From Pullulanibacillus sp. KACC 23026 (GTDB taxonomy: Bacteria; Bacillota; Bacilli; Bacillales; Sporolactobacillaceae): a stretch of 64,000 nt of DNA. Position 1 is the first letter of the stretch. Each line of letters begins with the position of its first letter. The notes beneath the pieces are model-generated. The model worked only from the letters and a program-made list of their open reading frames with translations, made no database searches and was not told the DNA's origin. Positions 9,947 through 17,950 of the stretch are shown here, piece after piece. The translations under genes were made by a program, and so were the position numbers. The stretch is taken from the NCBI RefSeq assembly GCF_029094525.1, contig NZ_CP119107.1, forward strand, positions 4,588,001-4,652,000, in the 5' to 3' direction.

Positions 9947-10233
9947 GAGTTCTATTCTTTTTATGAAAAATAAGCAAACATCTCCTATCTTTTAGTTAAA
10001 GTCACTATCCTCAAAGATAAAAAATATATAACTTTTTATTTTTATATTCAATGGGCTTTCCAACATTTTTTTGATCACTTATTCCACAATTTTGCCTATA
10101 CGGAATATCCAACTGTATTTTTTAAGCAATTATTTTAGAAAATTCTTTGTTTGAAATGAATCTTCTCTACTGTCATTCAATACAAACCATCCAATTAAAA
10201 CAACCCTGTTTGCAAAAGCAGCCATTTACAAGT

Positions 10234-10267
10234 ACAAAAAAAGTACCGGCCATTTGACCGATACTTT
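10234..10267 (-). terminator. Ancestral glmS terminator, now 15 kb from glmS
   Basis: On the minus strand AAAGTATCGGTC and GGCCGGTACTTT form a 12-bp stem (with G-U pairs) around loop AAAT, followed by a run of seven T. It lies just outside the left transposon end on the minus strand. If the element and one copy of CAATT are removed, it falls shortly after the glmS stop. Confidence 0.7.
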
Positions 10268-10309
10268 TTATAAACAATTAATTGAGTACCATCTTTTTTT
10301 GTCCGAGTA

Positions 10310-10314
10310 CAATT
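10310..10314. repeat. Target-site duplication CAATT, left copy
   Basis: CAATT directly precedes the left terminal TGT of the Tn7-like element. The same five bases follow the right end at 25547-25551. Tn7 and relatives make 5-bp duplications. Confidence 0.9.
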
Positions 10315-10461
10315 TGTAGCTTTGGAATAAAGTTCGATCAAAAATGCGCCACAAAAATTGATTTTATAATAGTAAAAACCCACGCGTTTTGAACAAAGAT
10401 TGATCAAAATGCGTGGGTTTGATTTATAGATTGTGAAAGTTTTTATAAAAAAGATTGATTA
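10315..10461 (+). repeat. Transposon left end with three spaced TnsB-type sites
   Basis: Three 20-bp repeats share the core AAAG-TTGATYA: 10321-10340 (ending AAAGTTCGATCA), 10387-10406 (ending AAAGATTGATCA) and 10442-10461 (ending AAAGATTGATTA). The right end has the same motif inverted. Three separated sites on the left and four packed sites on the right is the layout of Tn7. Confidence 0.85.
10376..10420. terminator. Hairpin in the left end enclosing a TnsB-type site
   Basis: AAACCCACGC (10376-10385) pairs with GCGTGGGTTT (10411-10420); flanking A and T runs allow termination on both strands. The loop contains the second TnsB-type site. It may shield the cargo from outside transcription. 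Confidence 0.5.
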
Positions 10462-10523
10462 TTCCTAACTTTAATCCAATATTATCACATAGTAATTTTG
10501 AATCTACTCTAAAATTAAAAAAA

Positions 10524-10562
10524 CTGAGATCTCCAATAAAAATGAGTTCTCAGCTTTTTTCT
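10524..10562 (+). terminator. Hairpin terminator in the cargo spacer
   Basis: CTGAGATCTC (10524-10533) and GAGTTCTCAG (10544-10553) pair with one mismatch and are followed by CTTTTTT. No gene ending here is recognised. The spacer 10462-11007 otherwise holds a short remnant frame (10710-10811) and a second hairpin, GCTGAGG/CCTCAGC at 10833-10857. Confidence 0.5.
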
Positions 10563-10709
10563 AATAACGTACATAAACTACTTACTTTTTTGGACGTATC
10601 AATGTTTTATGAGAAAACACAATATGTTTTTTTAAAGTTATTAGACATGCACTTAGATCAGTAAAAAGATGTTAGTTCTAAAAATAAAATTGCTAACGTG
10701 GATATTAGA

Positions 10710-10811
10710 TTGAGAAAGGAGGTATTGCAAATTTTAACGGAATTACCCAAAATTGTTGTTCTGTGTTTTGGAATTACCGAATTAGTCAGAGATATATTAT
10801 CGAGAATCTGA
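10710..10811 (+). other. Short open frame, possible gene remnant in cargo spacer
   Basis: From TTG 10710 a 33-codon frame reads a protein-like sequence ending LVRDILSRI. An AAAGGAGG sequence lies inside it rather than upstream. The frame continues upstream to about 10663 without a stop. It lies between two plus-strand hairpins. I do not recognise the family; it may be the tail of a decayed plus-strand cargo gene or chance. Confidence 0.2.
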
Positions 10812-11007
10812 TACTGGTAATGAGCAAGTTGAGCTGAGGGTAATTACTATCCTCAGCTTGATTTGTTTAAAACAGTACTACTATGAAAGCTTTTTATTAA
10901 ACTATTGTAGGTTTGAAAGAAAGTTAAGATTTGAATAGATTTTCAAGTGTAAATAAAAGTATAACTATCAATAAGCCCTTGCAGTGAAAATATTAATAAT
11001 CATTTCT

Positions 11008-12564
11008 TTAATGAATTTTTAAACGTCGAGACAAGTATTTGTTCCGAATCATTTTTAATTGAAATATATCTTTTTCATCTAATTCCTTCAACACTATCCC
11101 ATCCACATAATCAACTATCTTTTCGAGCTTCTCGTTATTTCTAAACATTAAATCTAATTTTTCAACATCATACTCATCAATTTTTTTATAAGGCATGCTT
11201 AGTGACTTAAATTCACTTGGTACTAATTCACAAACGCCACCACCGTAAAAACGCCCCTGATATTCACAAAGAGTAATAGTTAAAGAATTATAAAAACAAA
11301 AAGCAATGGAAGAAGCATCAAAATTTTTGTTCAGTCTTATGTTATATGCAATATCTGTAGTGTAAACTCCAGCTTTATTAACAATAATCCTAGGCAACTG
11401 ATTATATCTTTTAAAAAACATCAAATCCCCGTATTTAATAATAGGTACGTCATACCAACGTTTTCTTTTAGCGCACTTATATCTTAGATTAAACCCTTGA
11501 TCAATACCAGTTAATAAATATGCTTTTAATTCTTTGCTGAAATTTGAGTAGTCAATACTATTTAAATTTAACATAGAAGTATTTTTATTATTGTCAACTG
11601 CACTTTCAAAGTCTCTTTTTGTTAGTATTAGTATACTGTTGATGGTTGTGCTTTTTTGTATTATGGGAATAGTATTCTCTTTACTTTTCAATTTTTCTGT
11701 AAGTAATTTATTAATAATAAAAAAATTATTTGCTCCAGTAACGATCCCTGGTGATATGTGCCCAAACTCTGCCACTTTTATATATTTATTAGATAATTTT
11801 ACTAATAACTCAATTTCATTATCATTAAGTATTGCGTTTGACCACTTTTTTAATGGCTTATTTCTTTTAATTTCACTCTCTTCAATAGGATGAAAGTCAT
11901 CAATACTTTTTACAGTAGTATATCTTACGATTGGTTCTTTATCCTTTTGTTCATTGCTCATATAAACTAAACAAACATCTTGTTGAATTTCAGGAAAGAC
12001 ACTCTCTTGGAATGTAGTTATATGAATAAAATTGAACATTTCTTCAAGAAATGTTCTTAATTTTTCCGCATAATGAACTTGTAAGAATTCAAATGGCAGA
12101 ACAAAAAAAATAGCCCCTTTCGACTTATCCAACAATTTCAATGCACCTAAGACAAAAGATACCCATGTATTCTGAAACAATTCTTCTGATAAAGACCAAT
12201 GTCTTATAGTTTTTAAGTTTATTTCTCTTTCCTCTACAGACAAATTTTTTTTTGCTATATATGGCGGGTTTCCTATTATTAAATCATATTGTTTATCACA
12301 TTCCATTGCATACTTCATAAAATTATCACAAATTAATTCTGATGAACCTAGCTTTTTATCTTTAAGGATATTTATTTTTTGCTGATCTATCTCAACTGCG
12401 TCAATAGACAATTCTTTATATTTTACTAATTCCTCTAAAAACCTTCCATCTCCAACTGACGGCTCTAATATTTCATTTACCACATTTTTTTTTATAGCGT
12501 AGTCACACATGTACTTAACTAGAGGTTTAGGAGTATAAAAAGATCCTGTCTTCTTTTGATCCAT
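11008..12564 (-). CDS. N6-adenine DNA methyltransferase (Eco57I/class I type) of the cargo system
   Basis: A 518-aa methyltransferase. The AdoMet motif I region is EPSVGDGRFLEELV (about 34-47), the acidic motif II is AVEID, and the catalytic motif IV is DLIIGNPPYIAKK (about 94-106), giving N6-adenine transfer. The C-terminal half (GHISPGIVTGANNFFII; KRYNQLPRIIVNKAGVYTT) resembles the target-recognition part of Eco57I-like and type IIG/III modification enzymes. No nuclease domain is seen in this chain. Start ATG 12564 has TAGGAG; it is one base from the stop of the HNH gene. It is the last gene of the cargo operon and probably protects host DNA from the HNH nuclease. Confidence 0.85.
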   Translation of the reverse strand: MDQKKTGSFYTPKPLVKYMCDYAIKKNVVNEILEPSVGDGRFLEELVKYKELSIDAVEIDQQKINILKDKKLGSSELICDNFMKYAMECDKQYDLIIGNPPYIAKKNLSVEEREINLKTIRHWSLSEELFQNTWVSFVLGALKLLDKSKGAIFFVLPFEFLQVHYAEKLRTFLEEMFNFIHITTFQESVFPEIQQDVCLVYMSNEQKDKEPIVRYTTVKSIDDFHPIEESEIKRNKPLKKWSNAILNDNEIELLVKLSNKYIKVAEFGHISPGIVTGANNFFIINKLLTEKLKSKENTIPIIQKSTTINSILILTKRDFESAVDNNKNTSMLNLNSIDYSNFSKELKAYLLTGIDQGFNLRYKCAKRKRWYDVPIIKYGDLMFFKRYNQLPRIIVNKAGVYTTDIAYNIRLNKNFDASSIAFCFYNSLTITLCEYQGRFYGGGVCELVPSEFKSLSMPYKKIDEYDVEKLDLMFRNNEKLEKIVDYVDGIVLKELDEKDIFQLKMIRNKYLSRRLKIH

Positions 12565-12565
12565 T

Positions 12566-13168
12566 TTACTCTCCTATTCCTAACAAATACTCTAAAAGAC
12601 CATCAAGCTCTTCCTGAATGCTCATAAATAGTTCTAACTCTTGTATCTTAAGGTTGCTTTTTCTTTTAATTTGATATAATGTTTCTTTTCTTTTATTTAG
12701 TTCCATACACTTCCATACTATATCTGTTGGCCGAAGATCAAACTTAAAGACTTGATGCATGTACTTACCAACCTCAGTATAATGTTCTATTGATCCTATT
12801 GAATTTCTACCTAAATGGTTATCAAATTCTTCTGATGTTGGATCAATAAAACCTCGTATACCATCATGACACAAGTTTTTATTTTCAGTTGGCCACTTTT
12901 TACTTTTTTTCCTGTTACAAGTAAAACAAGAAAAGACAAGATTATTATAATCAGTTTCTCTGTCGATATCTGTAGATACAGGTACAAAGTGGTCAATTTC
13001 AAAGCCCTTTCTAGAAACCACCATATGTTTTCCACAATATCCACATAGTTGAGAAAAATCCTCCTTGAGAGATTCTCGATACTTAGAATAATGATTTTCT
13101 ACAGGAAAGTCTTTCCTTCTCTTTATTTTTATTTCCCCATGGACTCTATATCTAGTAGCTGTCTCCAT
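12566..13168 (-). CDS. HNH endonuclease of the cargo system
   Basis: A 200-aa protein with a canonical HNH nuclease core at about 42-92: CGYCGK, then FEIDHFVPVS, then NNLVFSCFTCNRKKSKKW. The two CxxC pairs hold a structural zinc, and His of DH plus Asn form the beta-beta-alpha metal site. The C-terminal 100 residues are helical and unrecognised. It lies 4 bases after the receiver gene and 1 base before the methyltransferase, so it is the likely restriction partner. Alternatives are a nicking or retrohoming HNH, but the methylase neighbour argues for restriction. Confidence 0.8.
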   Translation of the reverse strand: METATRYRVHGEIKIKRRKDFPVENHYSKYRESLKEDFSQLCGYCGKHMVVSRKGFEIDHFVPVSTDIDRETDYNNLVFSCFTCNRKKSKKWPTENKNLCHDGIRGFIDPTSEEFDNHLGRNSIGSIEHYTEVGKYMHQVFKFDLRPTDIVWKCMELNKRKETLYQIKRKSNLKIQELELFMSIQEELDGLLEYLLGIGE

Positions 13169-13172
13169 AACC

Positions 13173-13787
13173 CTACTCCCTATTTATGTCGATAAACCGA
13201 TCTAATTTTGCCATTAGATTATCAACTTTTTTATGCACCTCTGTTTTTAATAACTCTGTTGAAATATCATCAACTTCTCCATAAGATTTCAAAATTTTAT
13301 ACAGATGCAAAAAAGTTTCCTCATCTTCAGAATTTATAATATCGGATTCTCTTTTCCGAAATAATGTTTCATACTCTGATAAATGAATTTCCAATCGATT
13401 ACGGAATACAAATACTGCTTGTTTTATGATATCACAAATTTCACTAATATCATCACTAGACATAATATTTCGATCCAAAATCAGGTTCTTAACGACTAAA
13501 TTCTCATCTTTAGAATCCTCTGGATAATTTGTCAATATTAAACAAGGTAAATCAGGGAGCTTACTATTAATATAGGCAACAACTTTAGTTCCATGAAACG
13601 CATATTTTGCAGTTAACTTATGATCAACAATTAGACACTCTATTGAATTTAAAAGGATCCACTCAACTATGTCATTCAATTCTCTCCAGTTATCCAAATA
13701 ATGCAAATCAATGTCTTTCCTACGTAATCTTTTCCTATAGTCTTTGTATGCTTCGGAATCATCATCTACAAATCCAACTTTAAACAA
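13173..13787 (-). CDS. Receiver-domain protein (response regulator without recognisable DNA-binding domain)
   Basis: A 204-aa protein. Residues 1-120 match a receiver: acidic pocket VGFVDDD (Asp8-10), phospho-acceptor Asp55 in LIVDHKL, Thr86 in LILTNYPE, and a lysine near 107. The C-terminal 80 residues are charged and helical with no helix-turn-helix, so it probably acts by protein contact. Start is TTG at 13787 with AGGAGG seven bases upstream. It lies 14 bases after the large kinase gene, its probable phospho-donor, and 4 bases before the HNH gene, its probable target or the gate to the target. Confidence 0.7.
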   Translation of the reverse strand: MFKVGFVDDDSEAYKDYRKRLRRKDIDLHYLDNWRELNDIVEWILLNSIECLIVDHKLTAKYAFHGTKVVAYINSKLPDLPCLILTNYPEDSKDENLVVKNLILDRNIMSSDDISEICDIIKQAVFVFRNRLEIHLSEYETLFRKRESDIINSEDEETFLHLYKILKSYGEVDDISTELLKTEVHKKVDNLMAKLDRFIDINRE

Positions 13788-13801
13788 TTAGATTCCTCCT
13801 G

Positions 13802-16129
13802 TCATAAAGTTTTCACTTTTCCTTTTAGTCTTATTTTAATAAAAAAGCCTGTTTGACTAGATATATTCTGCGATAAATCGACTTCTCCATTATATTCACT
13901 AACAGTTTTGTCAATTATCCACATTCCCATTCCAGTTCCTATCTTTTCACCCAACTCATTAAATTTATCTGTTTCGTGTGGTTTTAATATTTCTCTTGGA
14001 TTATTTTTATATCCTGCACTTAAACCTGCCCCTGTATCAGAATATTCAATCATAACGCTCGAACTCGACTGATATACCTTTATGTTTATCTCTTTATTCT
14101 TTACATTTATGCTTTCAAAAGAAGTAATACTATTAGTAATTAGATTATTAAATAAAATTTCTAGTTCATAAGGAAAGCACTTGAATTTTATTTCTTCTAT
14201 GCTTAAGTTTACACGGATCCCTTTATTACTGGCTACATCATTCCATGAAGAAACAAGACCCTGTAATAATTGTTGAAGATCAATTTCTTTCATTGTTCTC
14301 TTATCTCGCCTTACAGATTCAATTGTTACTTTAAACCAAGAATTAAATGAATTTTTTATTTCACTTGCTTCATTTATATACCCAATTGCTTCATTTTTAT
14401 CATCATCTAATTCCAGTGCCTCTTTTGCCATGACAATTTTCATGCTTAGTTTATGTGTGGAATCTTTAATTTCATGTATGTAAGTGTTTGTAACAATACC
14501 TGTCGTTGCCAAGGCTCTTAATAATCGGTTTTCATCTTCTAAATCCCGAATTATGTTCTCCTTATCTTGAATGACGGTCTTTGCTTTTGTAGCCTCTATT
14601 AATTGGGGAATAAACTGGCTGCCTGGTTTGTTCTCCTTACTTTGATTGTCATCATTATTCTCCTTTTTCTGGTTTTTTTCATCATGGTTAGCTTTTGTAA
14701 ATATCTCATGTTCATATTGAGCAGTATAATGGGTTTTCTCATGATACTTATTTAGTAATCTCATTACATATTGACGATCTTCTTCGAATAATTTAATGAT
14801 TCCTAGAAGTATCTCTCTAAAGTTTCGAAATTCTGGTGTTTCTACAATTCCTTCTCTGTTTGCTTGGTCTGGCATAGAAATGTTTGTTCTTGAAATATAT
14901 ATTGATCCCAACATCTGATCAGAATTGACTCTCCACTGTCCATTACTTGCAATAGCTGCTGGTGATTTTGCTTTCCTATTTGATAACAATAACCAATCAT
15001 AATTTGAAGTCTTTGGCTCTCCATATGGACGAATTCTAAAGTTATCTCTATACATCTTTATTCCGCCGAAGGTCTCTTTGTAATCCATTCTTCCTGAAAA
15101 ATCTTTATAATAGTATTTTTCCTTATCAATTCTAGTTGCAGAGAGTTTAGAAAAATAAAGAACTCCAGAAAATTCCCCAATGTTATTAATAAAAGAGAGA
15201 TTTTTACTAGGCATCAATTCATGTAAGGTCTTATACTGAATAATTGGTGTACCTGAAAAATATTCCTTATCTTTTGAAGAAAAACCTGCCTCTCTTATTA
15301 TTTGTTCAAGGTTATCATTGAAATCAAATTCATCTCTATGTATTTTGATAACAACTTTCCCATCAGAACTTGCTTCAAACTGTAACTTGTAATCATATGA
15401 AAACAATCCATCATTTAAACTCACTCTTGCTTCTTCTATGCTAGTATTTTCGGTAAAAAAATAAACTTTAAAGATATTTTCAATTTCAGGTGGAATTAGT
15501 GTTGCAAGATTATTCTTTATTCTCTCAACTAAATCCAAAGACCATTCTTCCCTCAATGCACTTAATTTGAAAATTGTACCGGTATTTTTGAATTCACGTG
15601 AGAACAGTTCTCTTATTTGCTGATTTTTTATATCCTTAACAAAGTCATTAATCTCATAATCAACTTCATCTAATTCTGCGTATATTTCAGTAATCCTACT
15701 ACCTGATTCAAAATCACTCCAATTTACATTCCATTCTATTTTTGAGCCCTTTGTTTCTGTAAACATTTTACATTCATCCGAAATTCGATCTAATGCAAAG
15801 CGTCCTATACCTTTAGCACCCGTTTGAATTCTTCCCTTTTCTGATCTGTAATTTATTACTTTTGAAGAATTTCCTATAGTCATCCAATGTTCCTCAATTA
15901 TATCTTTTGTCATTCCTTGCCCATTATCGGCAATATAAAGATTTTTAGTGGAGTTTTCATAATATAAGATACAATGTGAGGCATCTGCATCGTAAGTGTT
16001 TTTAACTAATTCAAGTACTGCCCCCTCTAACTTTGAGACATTCTCTCTCCCGATTAATCTAGCTGTATAAGCGTGCACATTAAAATTTACCTTTGGCAAT
16101 GTCCTTCCCCCCAATTCTACACTTGCCAT
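13802..16129 (-). CDS. Two-module GHKL protein: Hsp90/MutL-like ATPase plus histidine kinase
   Basis: A 775-aa cytoplasmic protein with two GHKL ATPase modules. The N-terminal one (about 1-210) has N-box ELVKNTYDAD, G1 DNGQGMT and G2 GAKGIGRFALD, as in Hsp90, MutL and MORC. A middle region (about 210-490) is alpha/beta. After a charged linker and coiled coil (about 515-545), a histidine-kinase module follows: H-box NTYIHEIKDSTHKL, N-box LFNNLITNS, G1 YSDTGAGL and G2 GTGMGMWIID. No membrane segments are seen. It heads the four-gene cargo operon. It may sense phage or DNA damage through the Hsp90-like part and phosphorylate the downstream receiver; that role is inference. Confidence 0.75.
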   Translation of the reverse strand: MASVELGGRTLPKVNFNVHAYTARLIGRENVSKLEGAVLELVKNTYDADASHCILYYENSTKNLYIADNGQGMTKDIIEEHWMTIGNSSKVINYRSEKGRIQTGAKGIGRFALDRISDECKMFTETKGSKIEWNVNWSDFESGSRITEIYAELDEVDYEINDFVKDIKNQQIRELFSREFKNTGTIFKLSALREEWSLDLVERIKNNLATLIPPEIENIFKVYFFTENTSIEEARVSLNDGLFSYDYKLQFEASSDGKVVIKIHRDEFDFNDNLEQIIREAGFSSKDKEYFSGTPIIQYKTLHELMPSKNLSFINNIGEFSGVLYFSKLSATRIDKEKYYYKDFSGRMDYKETFGGIKMYRDNFRIRPYGEPKTSNYDWLLLSNRKAKSPAAIASNGQWRVNSDQMLGSIYISRTNISMPDQANREGIVETPEFRNFREILLGIIKLFEEDRQYVMRLLNKYHEKTHYTAQYEHEIFTKANHDEKNQKKENNDDNQSKENKPGSQFIPQLIEATKAKTVIQDKENIIRDLEDENRLLRALATTGIVTNTYIHEIKDSTHKLSMKIVMAKEALELDDDKNEAIGYINEASEIKNSFNSWFKVTIESVRRDKRTMKEIDLQQLLQGLVSSWNDVASNKGIRVNLSIEEIKFKCFPYELEILFNNLITNSITSFESINVKNKEINIKVYQSSSSVMIEYSDTGAGLSAGYKNNPREILKPHETDKFNELGEKIGTGMGMWIIDKTVSEYNGEVDLSQNISSQTGFFIKIRLKGKVKTL

Positions 16130-16203
16130 TTTAAAACTAAAGAATAAATCTTCATATTTTAGTCTATGACTTATTTTTAAACTAACAAAAGCTATTCAAT
16201 TTA

Positions 16204-16231
16204 ATTATAGCAGTTATAGTCCAAATCAAAA
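16204..16231 (-). promoter_or_regulatory. Probable promoter of the kinase-receiver-HNH-methylase operon
   Basis: On the minus strand TTTTGA (16231-16226), 16 bases, TATAAT (16209-16204) preceded by TGC, an extended -10. It lies about 75 bases before the kinase start. Confidence 0.6.
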
Positions 16232-16399
16232 CGACAATATACATATTTTCCCTTGAGAACAATCTTATCAGCCATTTAACGCTTTTAACTAATTATGTTT
16301 TCCATACAGTTGGTTTAAATGTTCTAAAGCTGTGATGAGAAATCCTACCGGAATTTCCATAGCCCCCTCTTAAAACTATACCTCTACAATAGACTCTAT

Positions 16400-17950
16400 T
16401 TATTGTGTATTTAATAACTTTTTCAACAGATTTTCTGCTTTATGATAGACATTCTTCCTACTATGTTTTATTTTTTTCACAGTAACTCCTTTAGTTTCAA
16501 TATATGTAATTATTTCCTTCAGCCAAGTACCGTTCTTATCCACTAAGCTCATTAGCGCATTTTGAATAATGGATGTCCAATCCACATTACTCTTTGTAGA
16601 TAATATCAATATTGATAAAGAGCGATTCTCTCGCTCAATTTCCAAAACTCTGTAGCGCTTCCCATTAAATAATTCAACTATTGCAACTATGTATTTACGA
16701 TTAGTAATTTCGTCTTCTAAGTAACTAAATTTTTTCTTTTCCCTACCTCTAGGTAATAAACCTGAAGCTACATTGACCGCTTTAATCTCTCGAAAACTTT
16801 CTAGAATCTTAAGAATATTTATGAAATCACTTAATTCACCTTGTGCTTCTATTTCATATAGCGATCTGTTTTCAATTCCTCTTGCAACTTTACTTCCTCC
16901 AACATCAGAAGTAGCTCTACGCCCTTTATCATCAATAAAGTATTTCTTTGTATTTTCATCTTCTCGCATTCGTTGTTTTTTAGAATTAGTTTTTATGTTT
17001 GTCACCTTGGGAAGCTTTACATATTCATGAATTTGAGTGTTCATTTCGATTATATCAAAATTTTCTGTTGTTCCTTCGACCTCTTCATCCAATTCTATTT
17101 TGGATTCATTAGTTTCTGTATTCGGTTTTATATAGAAGGCGTATCTCTTAGTTTCTCCTGACTTTTCATATTGTAGGTTTGCTGGATGAGTAAAAGAAAT
17201 TTCGTTATAAGGAATTATTTTACCTTTTACATTCTAAATTCGAAGAATTGTTCCACCACCGGAACTTGTTTTAACCACTGCTTTAATGTTAATAGGTTGC
17301 TTAAATATCCAGTCAAACTTTAATATACCTGTATTTATAAATGTAAACGCAACATCCTCAAATACTTTTCTTATATCTGGATTTGTTAATAGCCATACAA
17401 GTTGATACAAAAAGGTACCTTTTGTATATTTGCGATGGTACTGTAACGAGAAGTCTAGATGGAGTTTATTCGTTTCATAATACTCAATAAAGTACTGTGG
17501 GAAAGAATTTGCCTCGAATAGACGATAGAGTAAAAAACGATTAGGTGCTAAGATACTGCGAACCACCTCAATGAGTGGTAGGATGTACTTTTTATCGTTA
17601 TATGAAACGGTAAAGCTACGAGAAATATCTTTATCATTCGTACCGAAAATACTCCATTCTCTCTCAGAAAAAGTGACATTATTCGAAGAAATTGTAATAT
17701 CTACTTCTTCAGTATCAGTTGATGCAGTACTTTTATTAATATCACCATTAATATAATAATGCTGAATAGCTAGTGCCGGTAGTGTCCCCCAATCAAGTAG
17801 AATCTTCTTGGTTCGTCCATTAGCTCGGAAATAAGCGTGTATCATGATTTTCTTATCTTTAGAAAATGGAGCACTAATCCAAGTTAATTGCGCTTTCTCT
17901 CCAATCTTAAATGGCCAATTATTCAATTTAACCTGTTGTTGTTTGTTCAT
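16400..17950 (-). pseudogene. tnsE: tnsE, interrupted by one in-frame TAG codon
   Basis: One reading frame from ATG 17950 to 16400 would give about 516 residues, close to the 538 of Tn7 TnsE, but it is broken by TAG at 17236-17234 after residue 238. The 47 codons between TAG and the next possible start (TTG 17092) are open and in frame, so this is one gene with a nonsense codon. The N-half has the TnsE-like IEVVRSILAPNRFLLYR and LYQLVWLLTNPD; the C-half has LPRGREKKKFSYLED, AIVELFNGKRYRVLEIE and a basic tail. TnsE steers Tn7 to replicating DNA and conjugal plasmids. The start overlaps tnsD by 23 bases. Loss of function, readthrough, or two working halves are all possible. Confidence 0.8.

Noticed and set aside
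10195-10407. 70-aa minus-strand frame across the left transposon end
   Set aside because: It spans the transposon boundary, the target duplication and the old glmS terminator, so it cannot be an evolved gene.
12811-13044. 77-aa frame on the minus strand inside the HNH gene
   Set aside because: It overlaps the HNH gene in another phase; the HNH zinc and catalytic motifs show which frame is real.
16400-17092. Separate cargo gene of 230 aa beside a 238-aa gene
   Set aside because: Both frames are the same phase with open codons between them except one TAG; they are two parts of tnsE.
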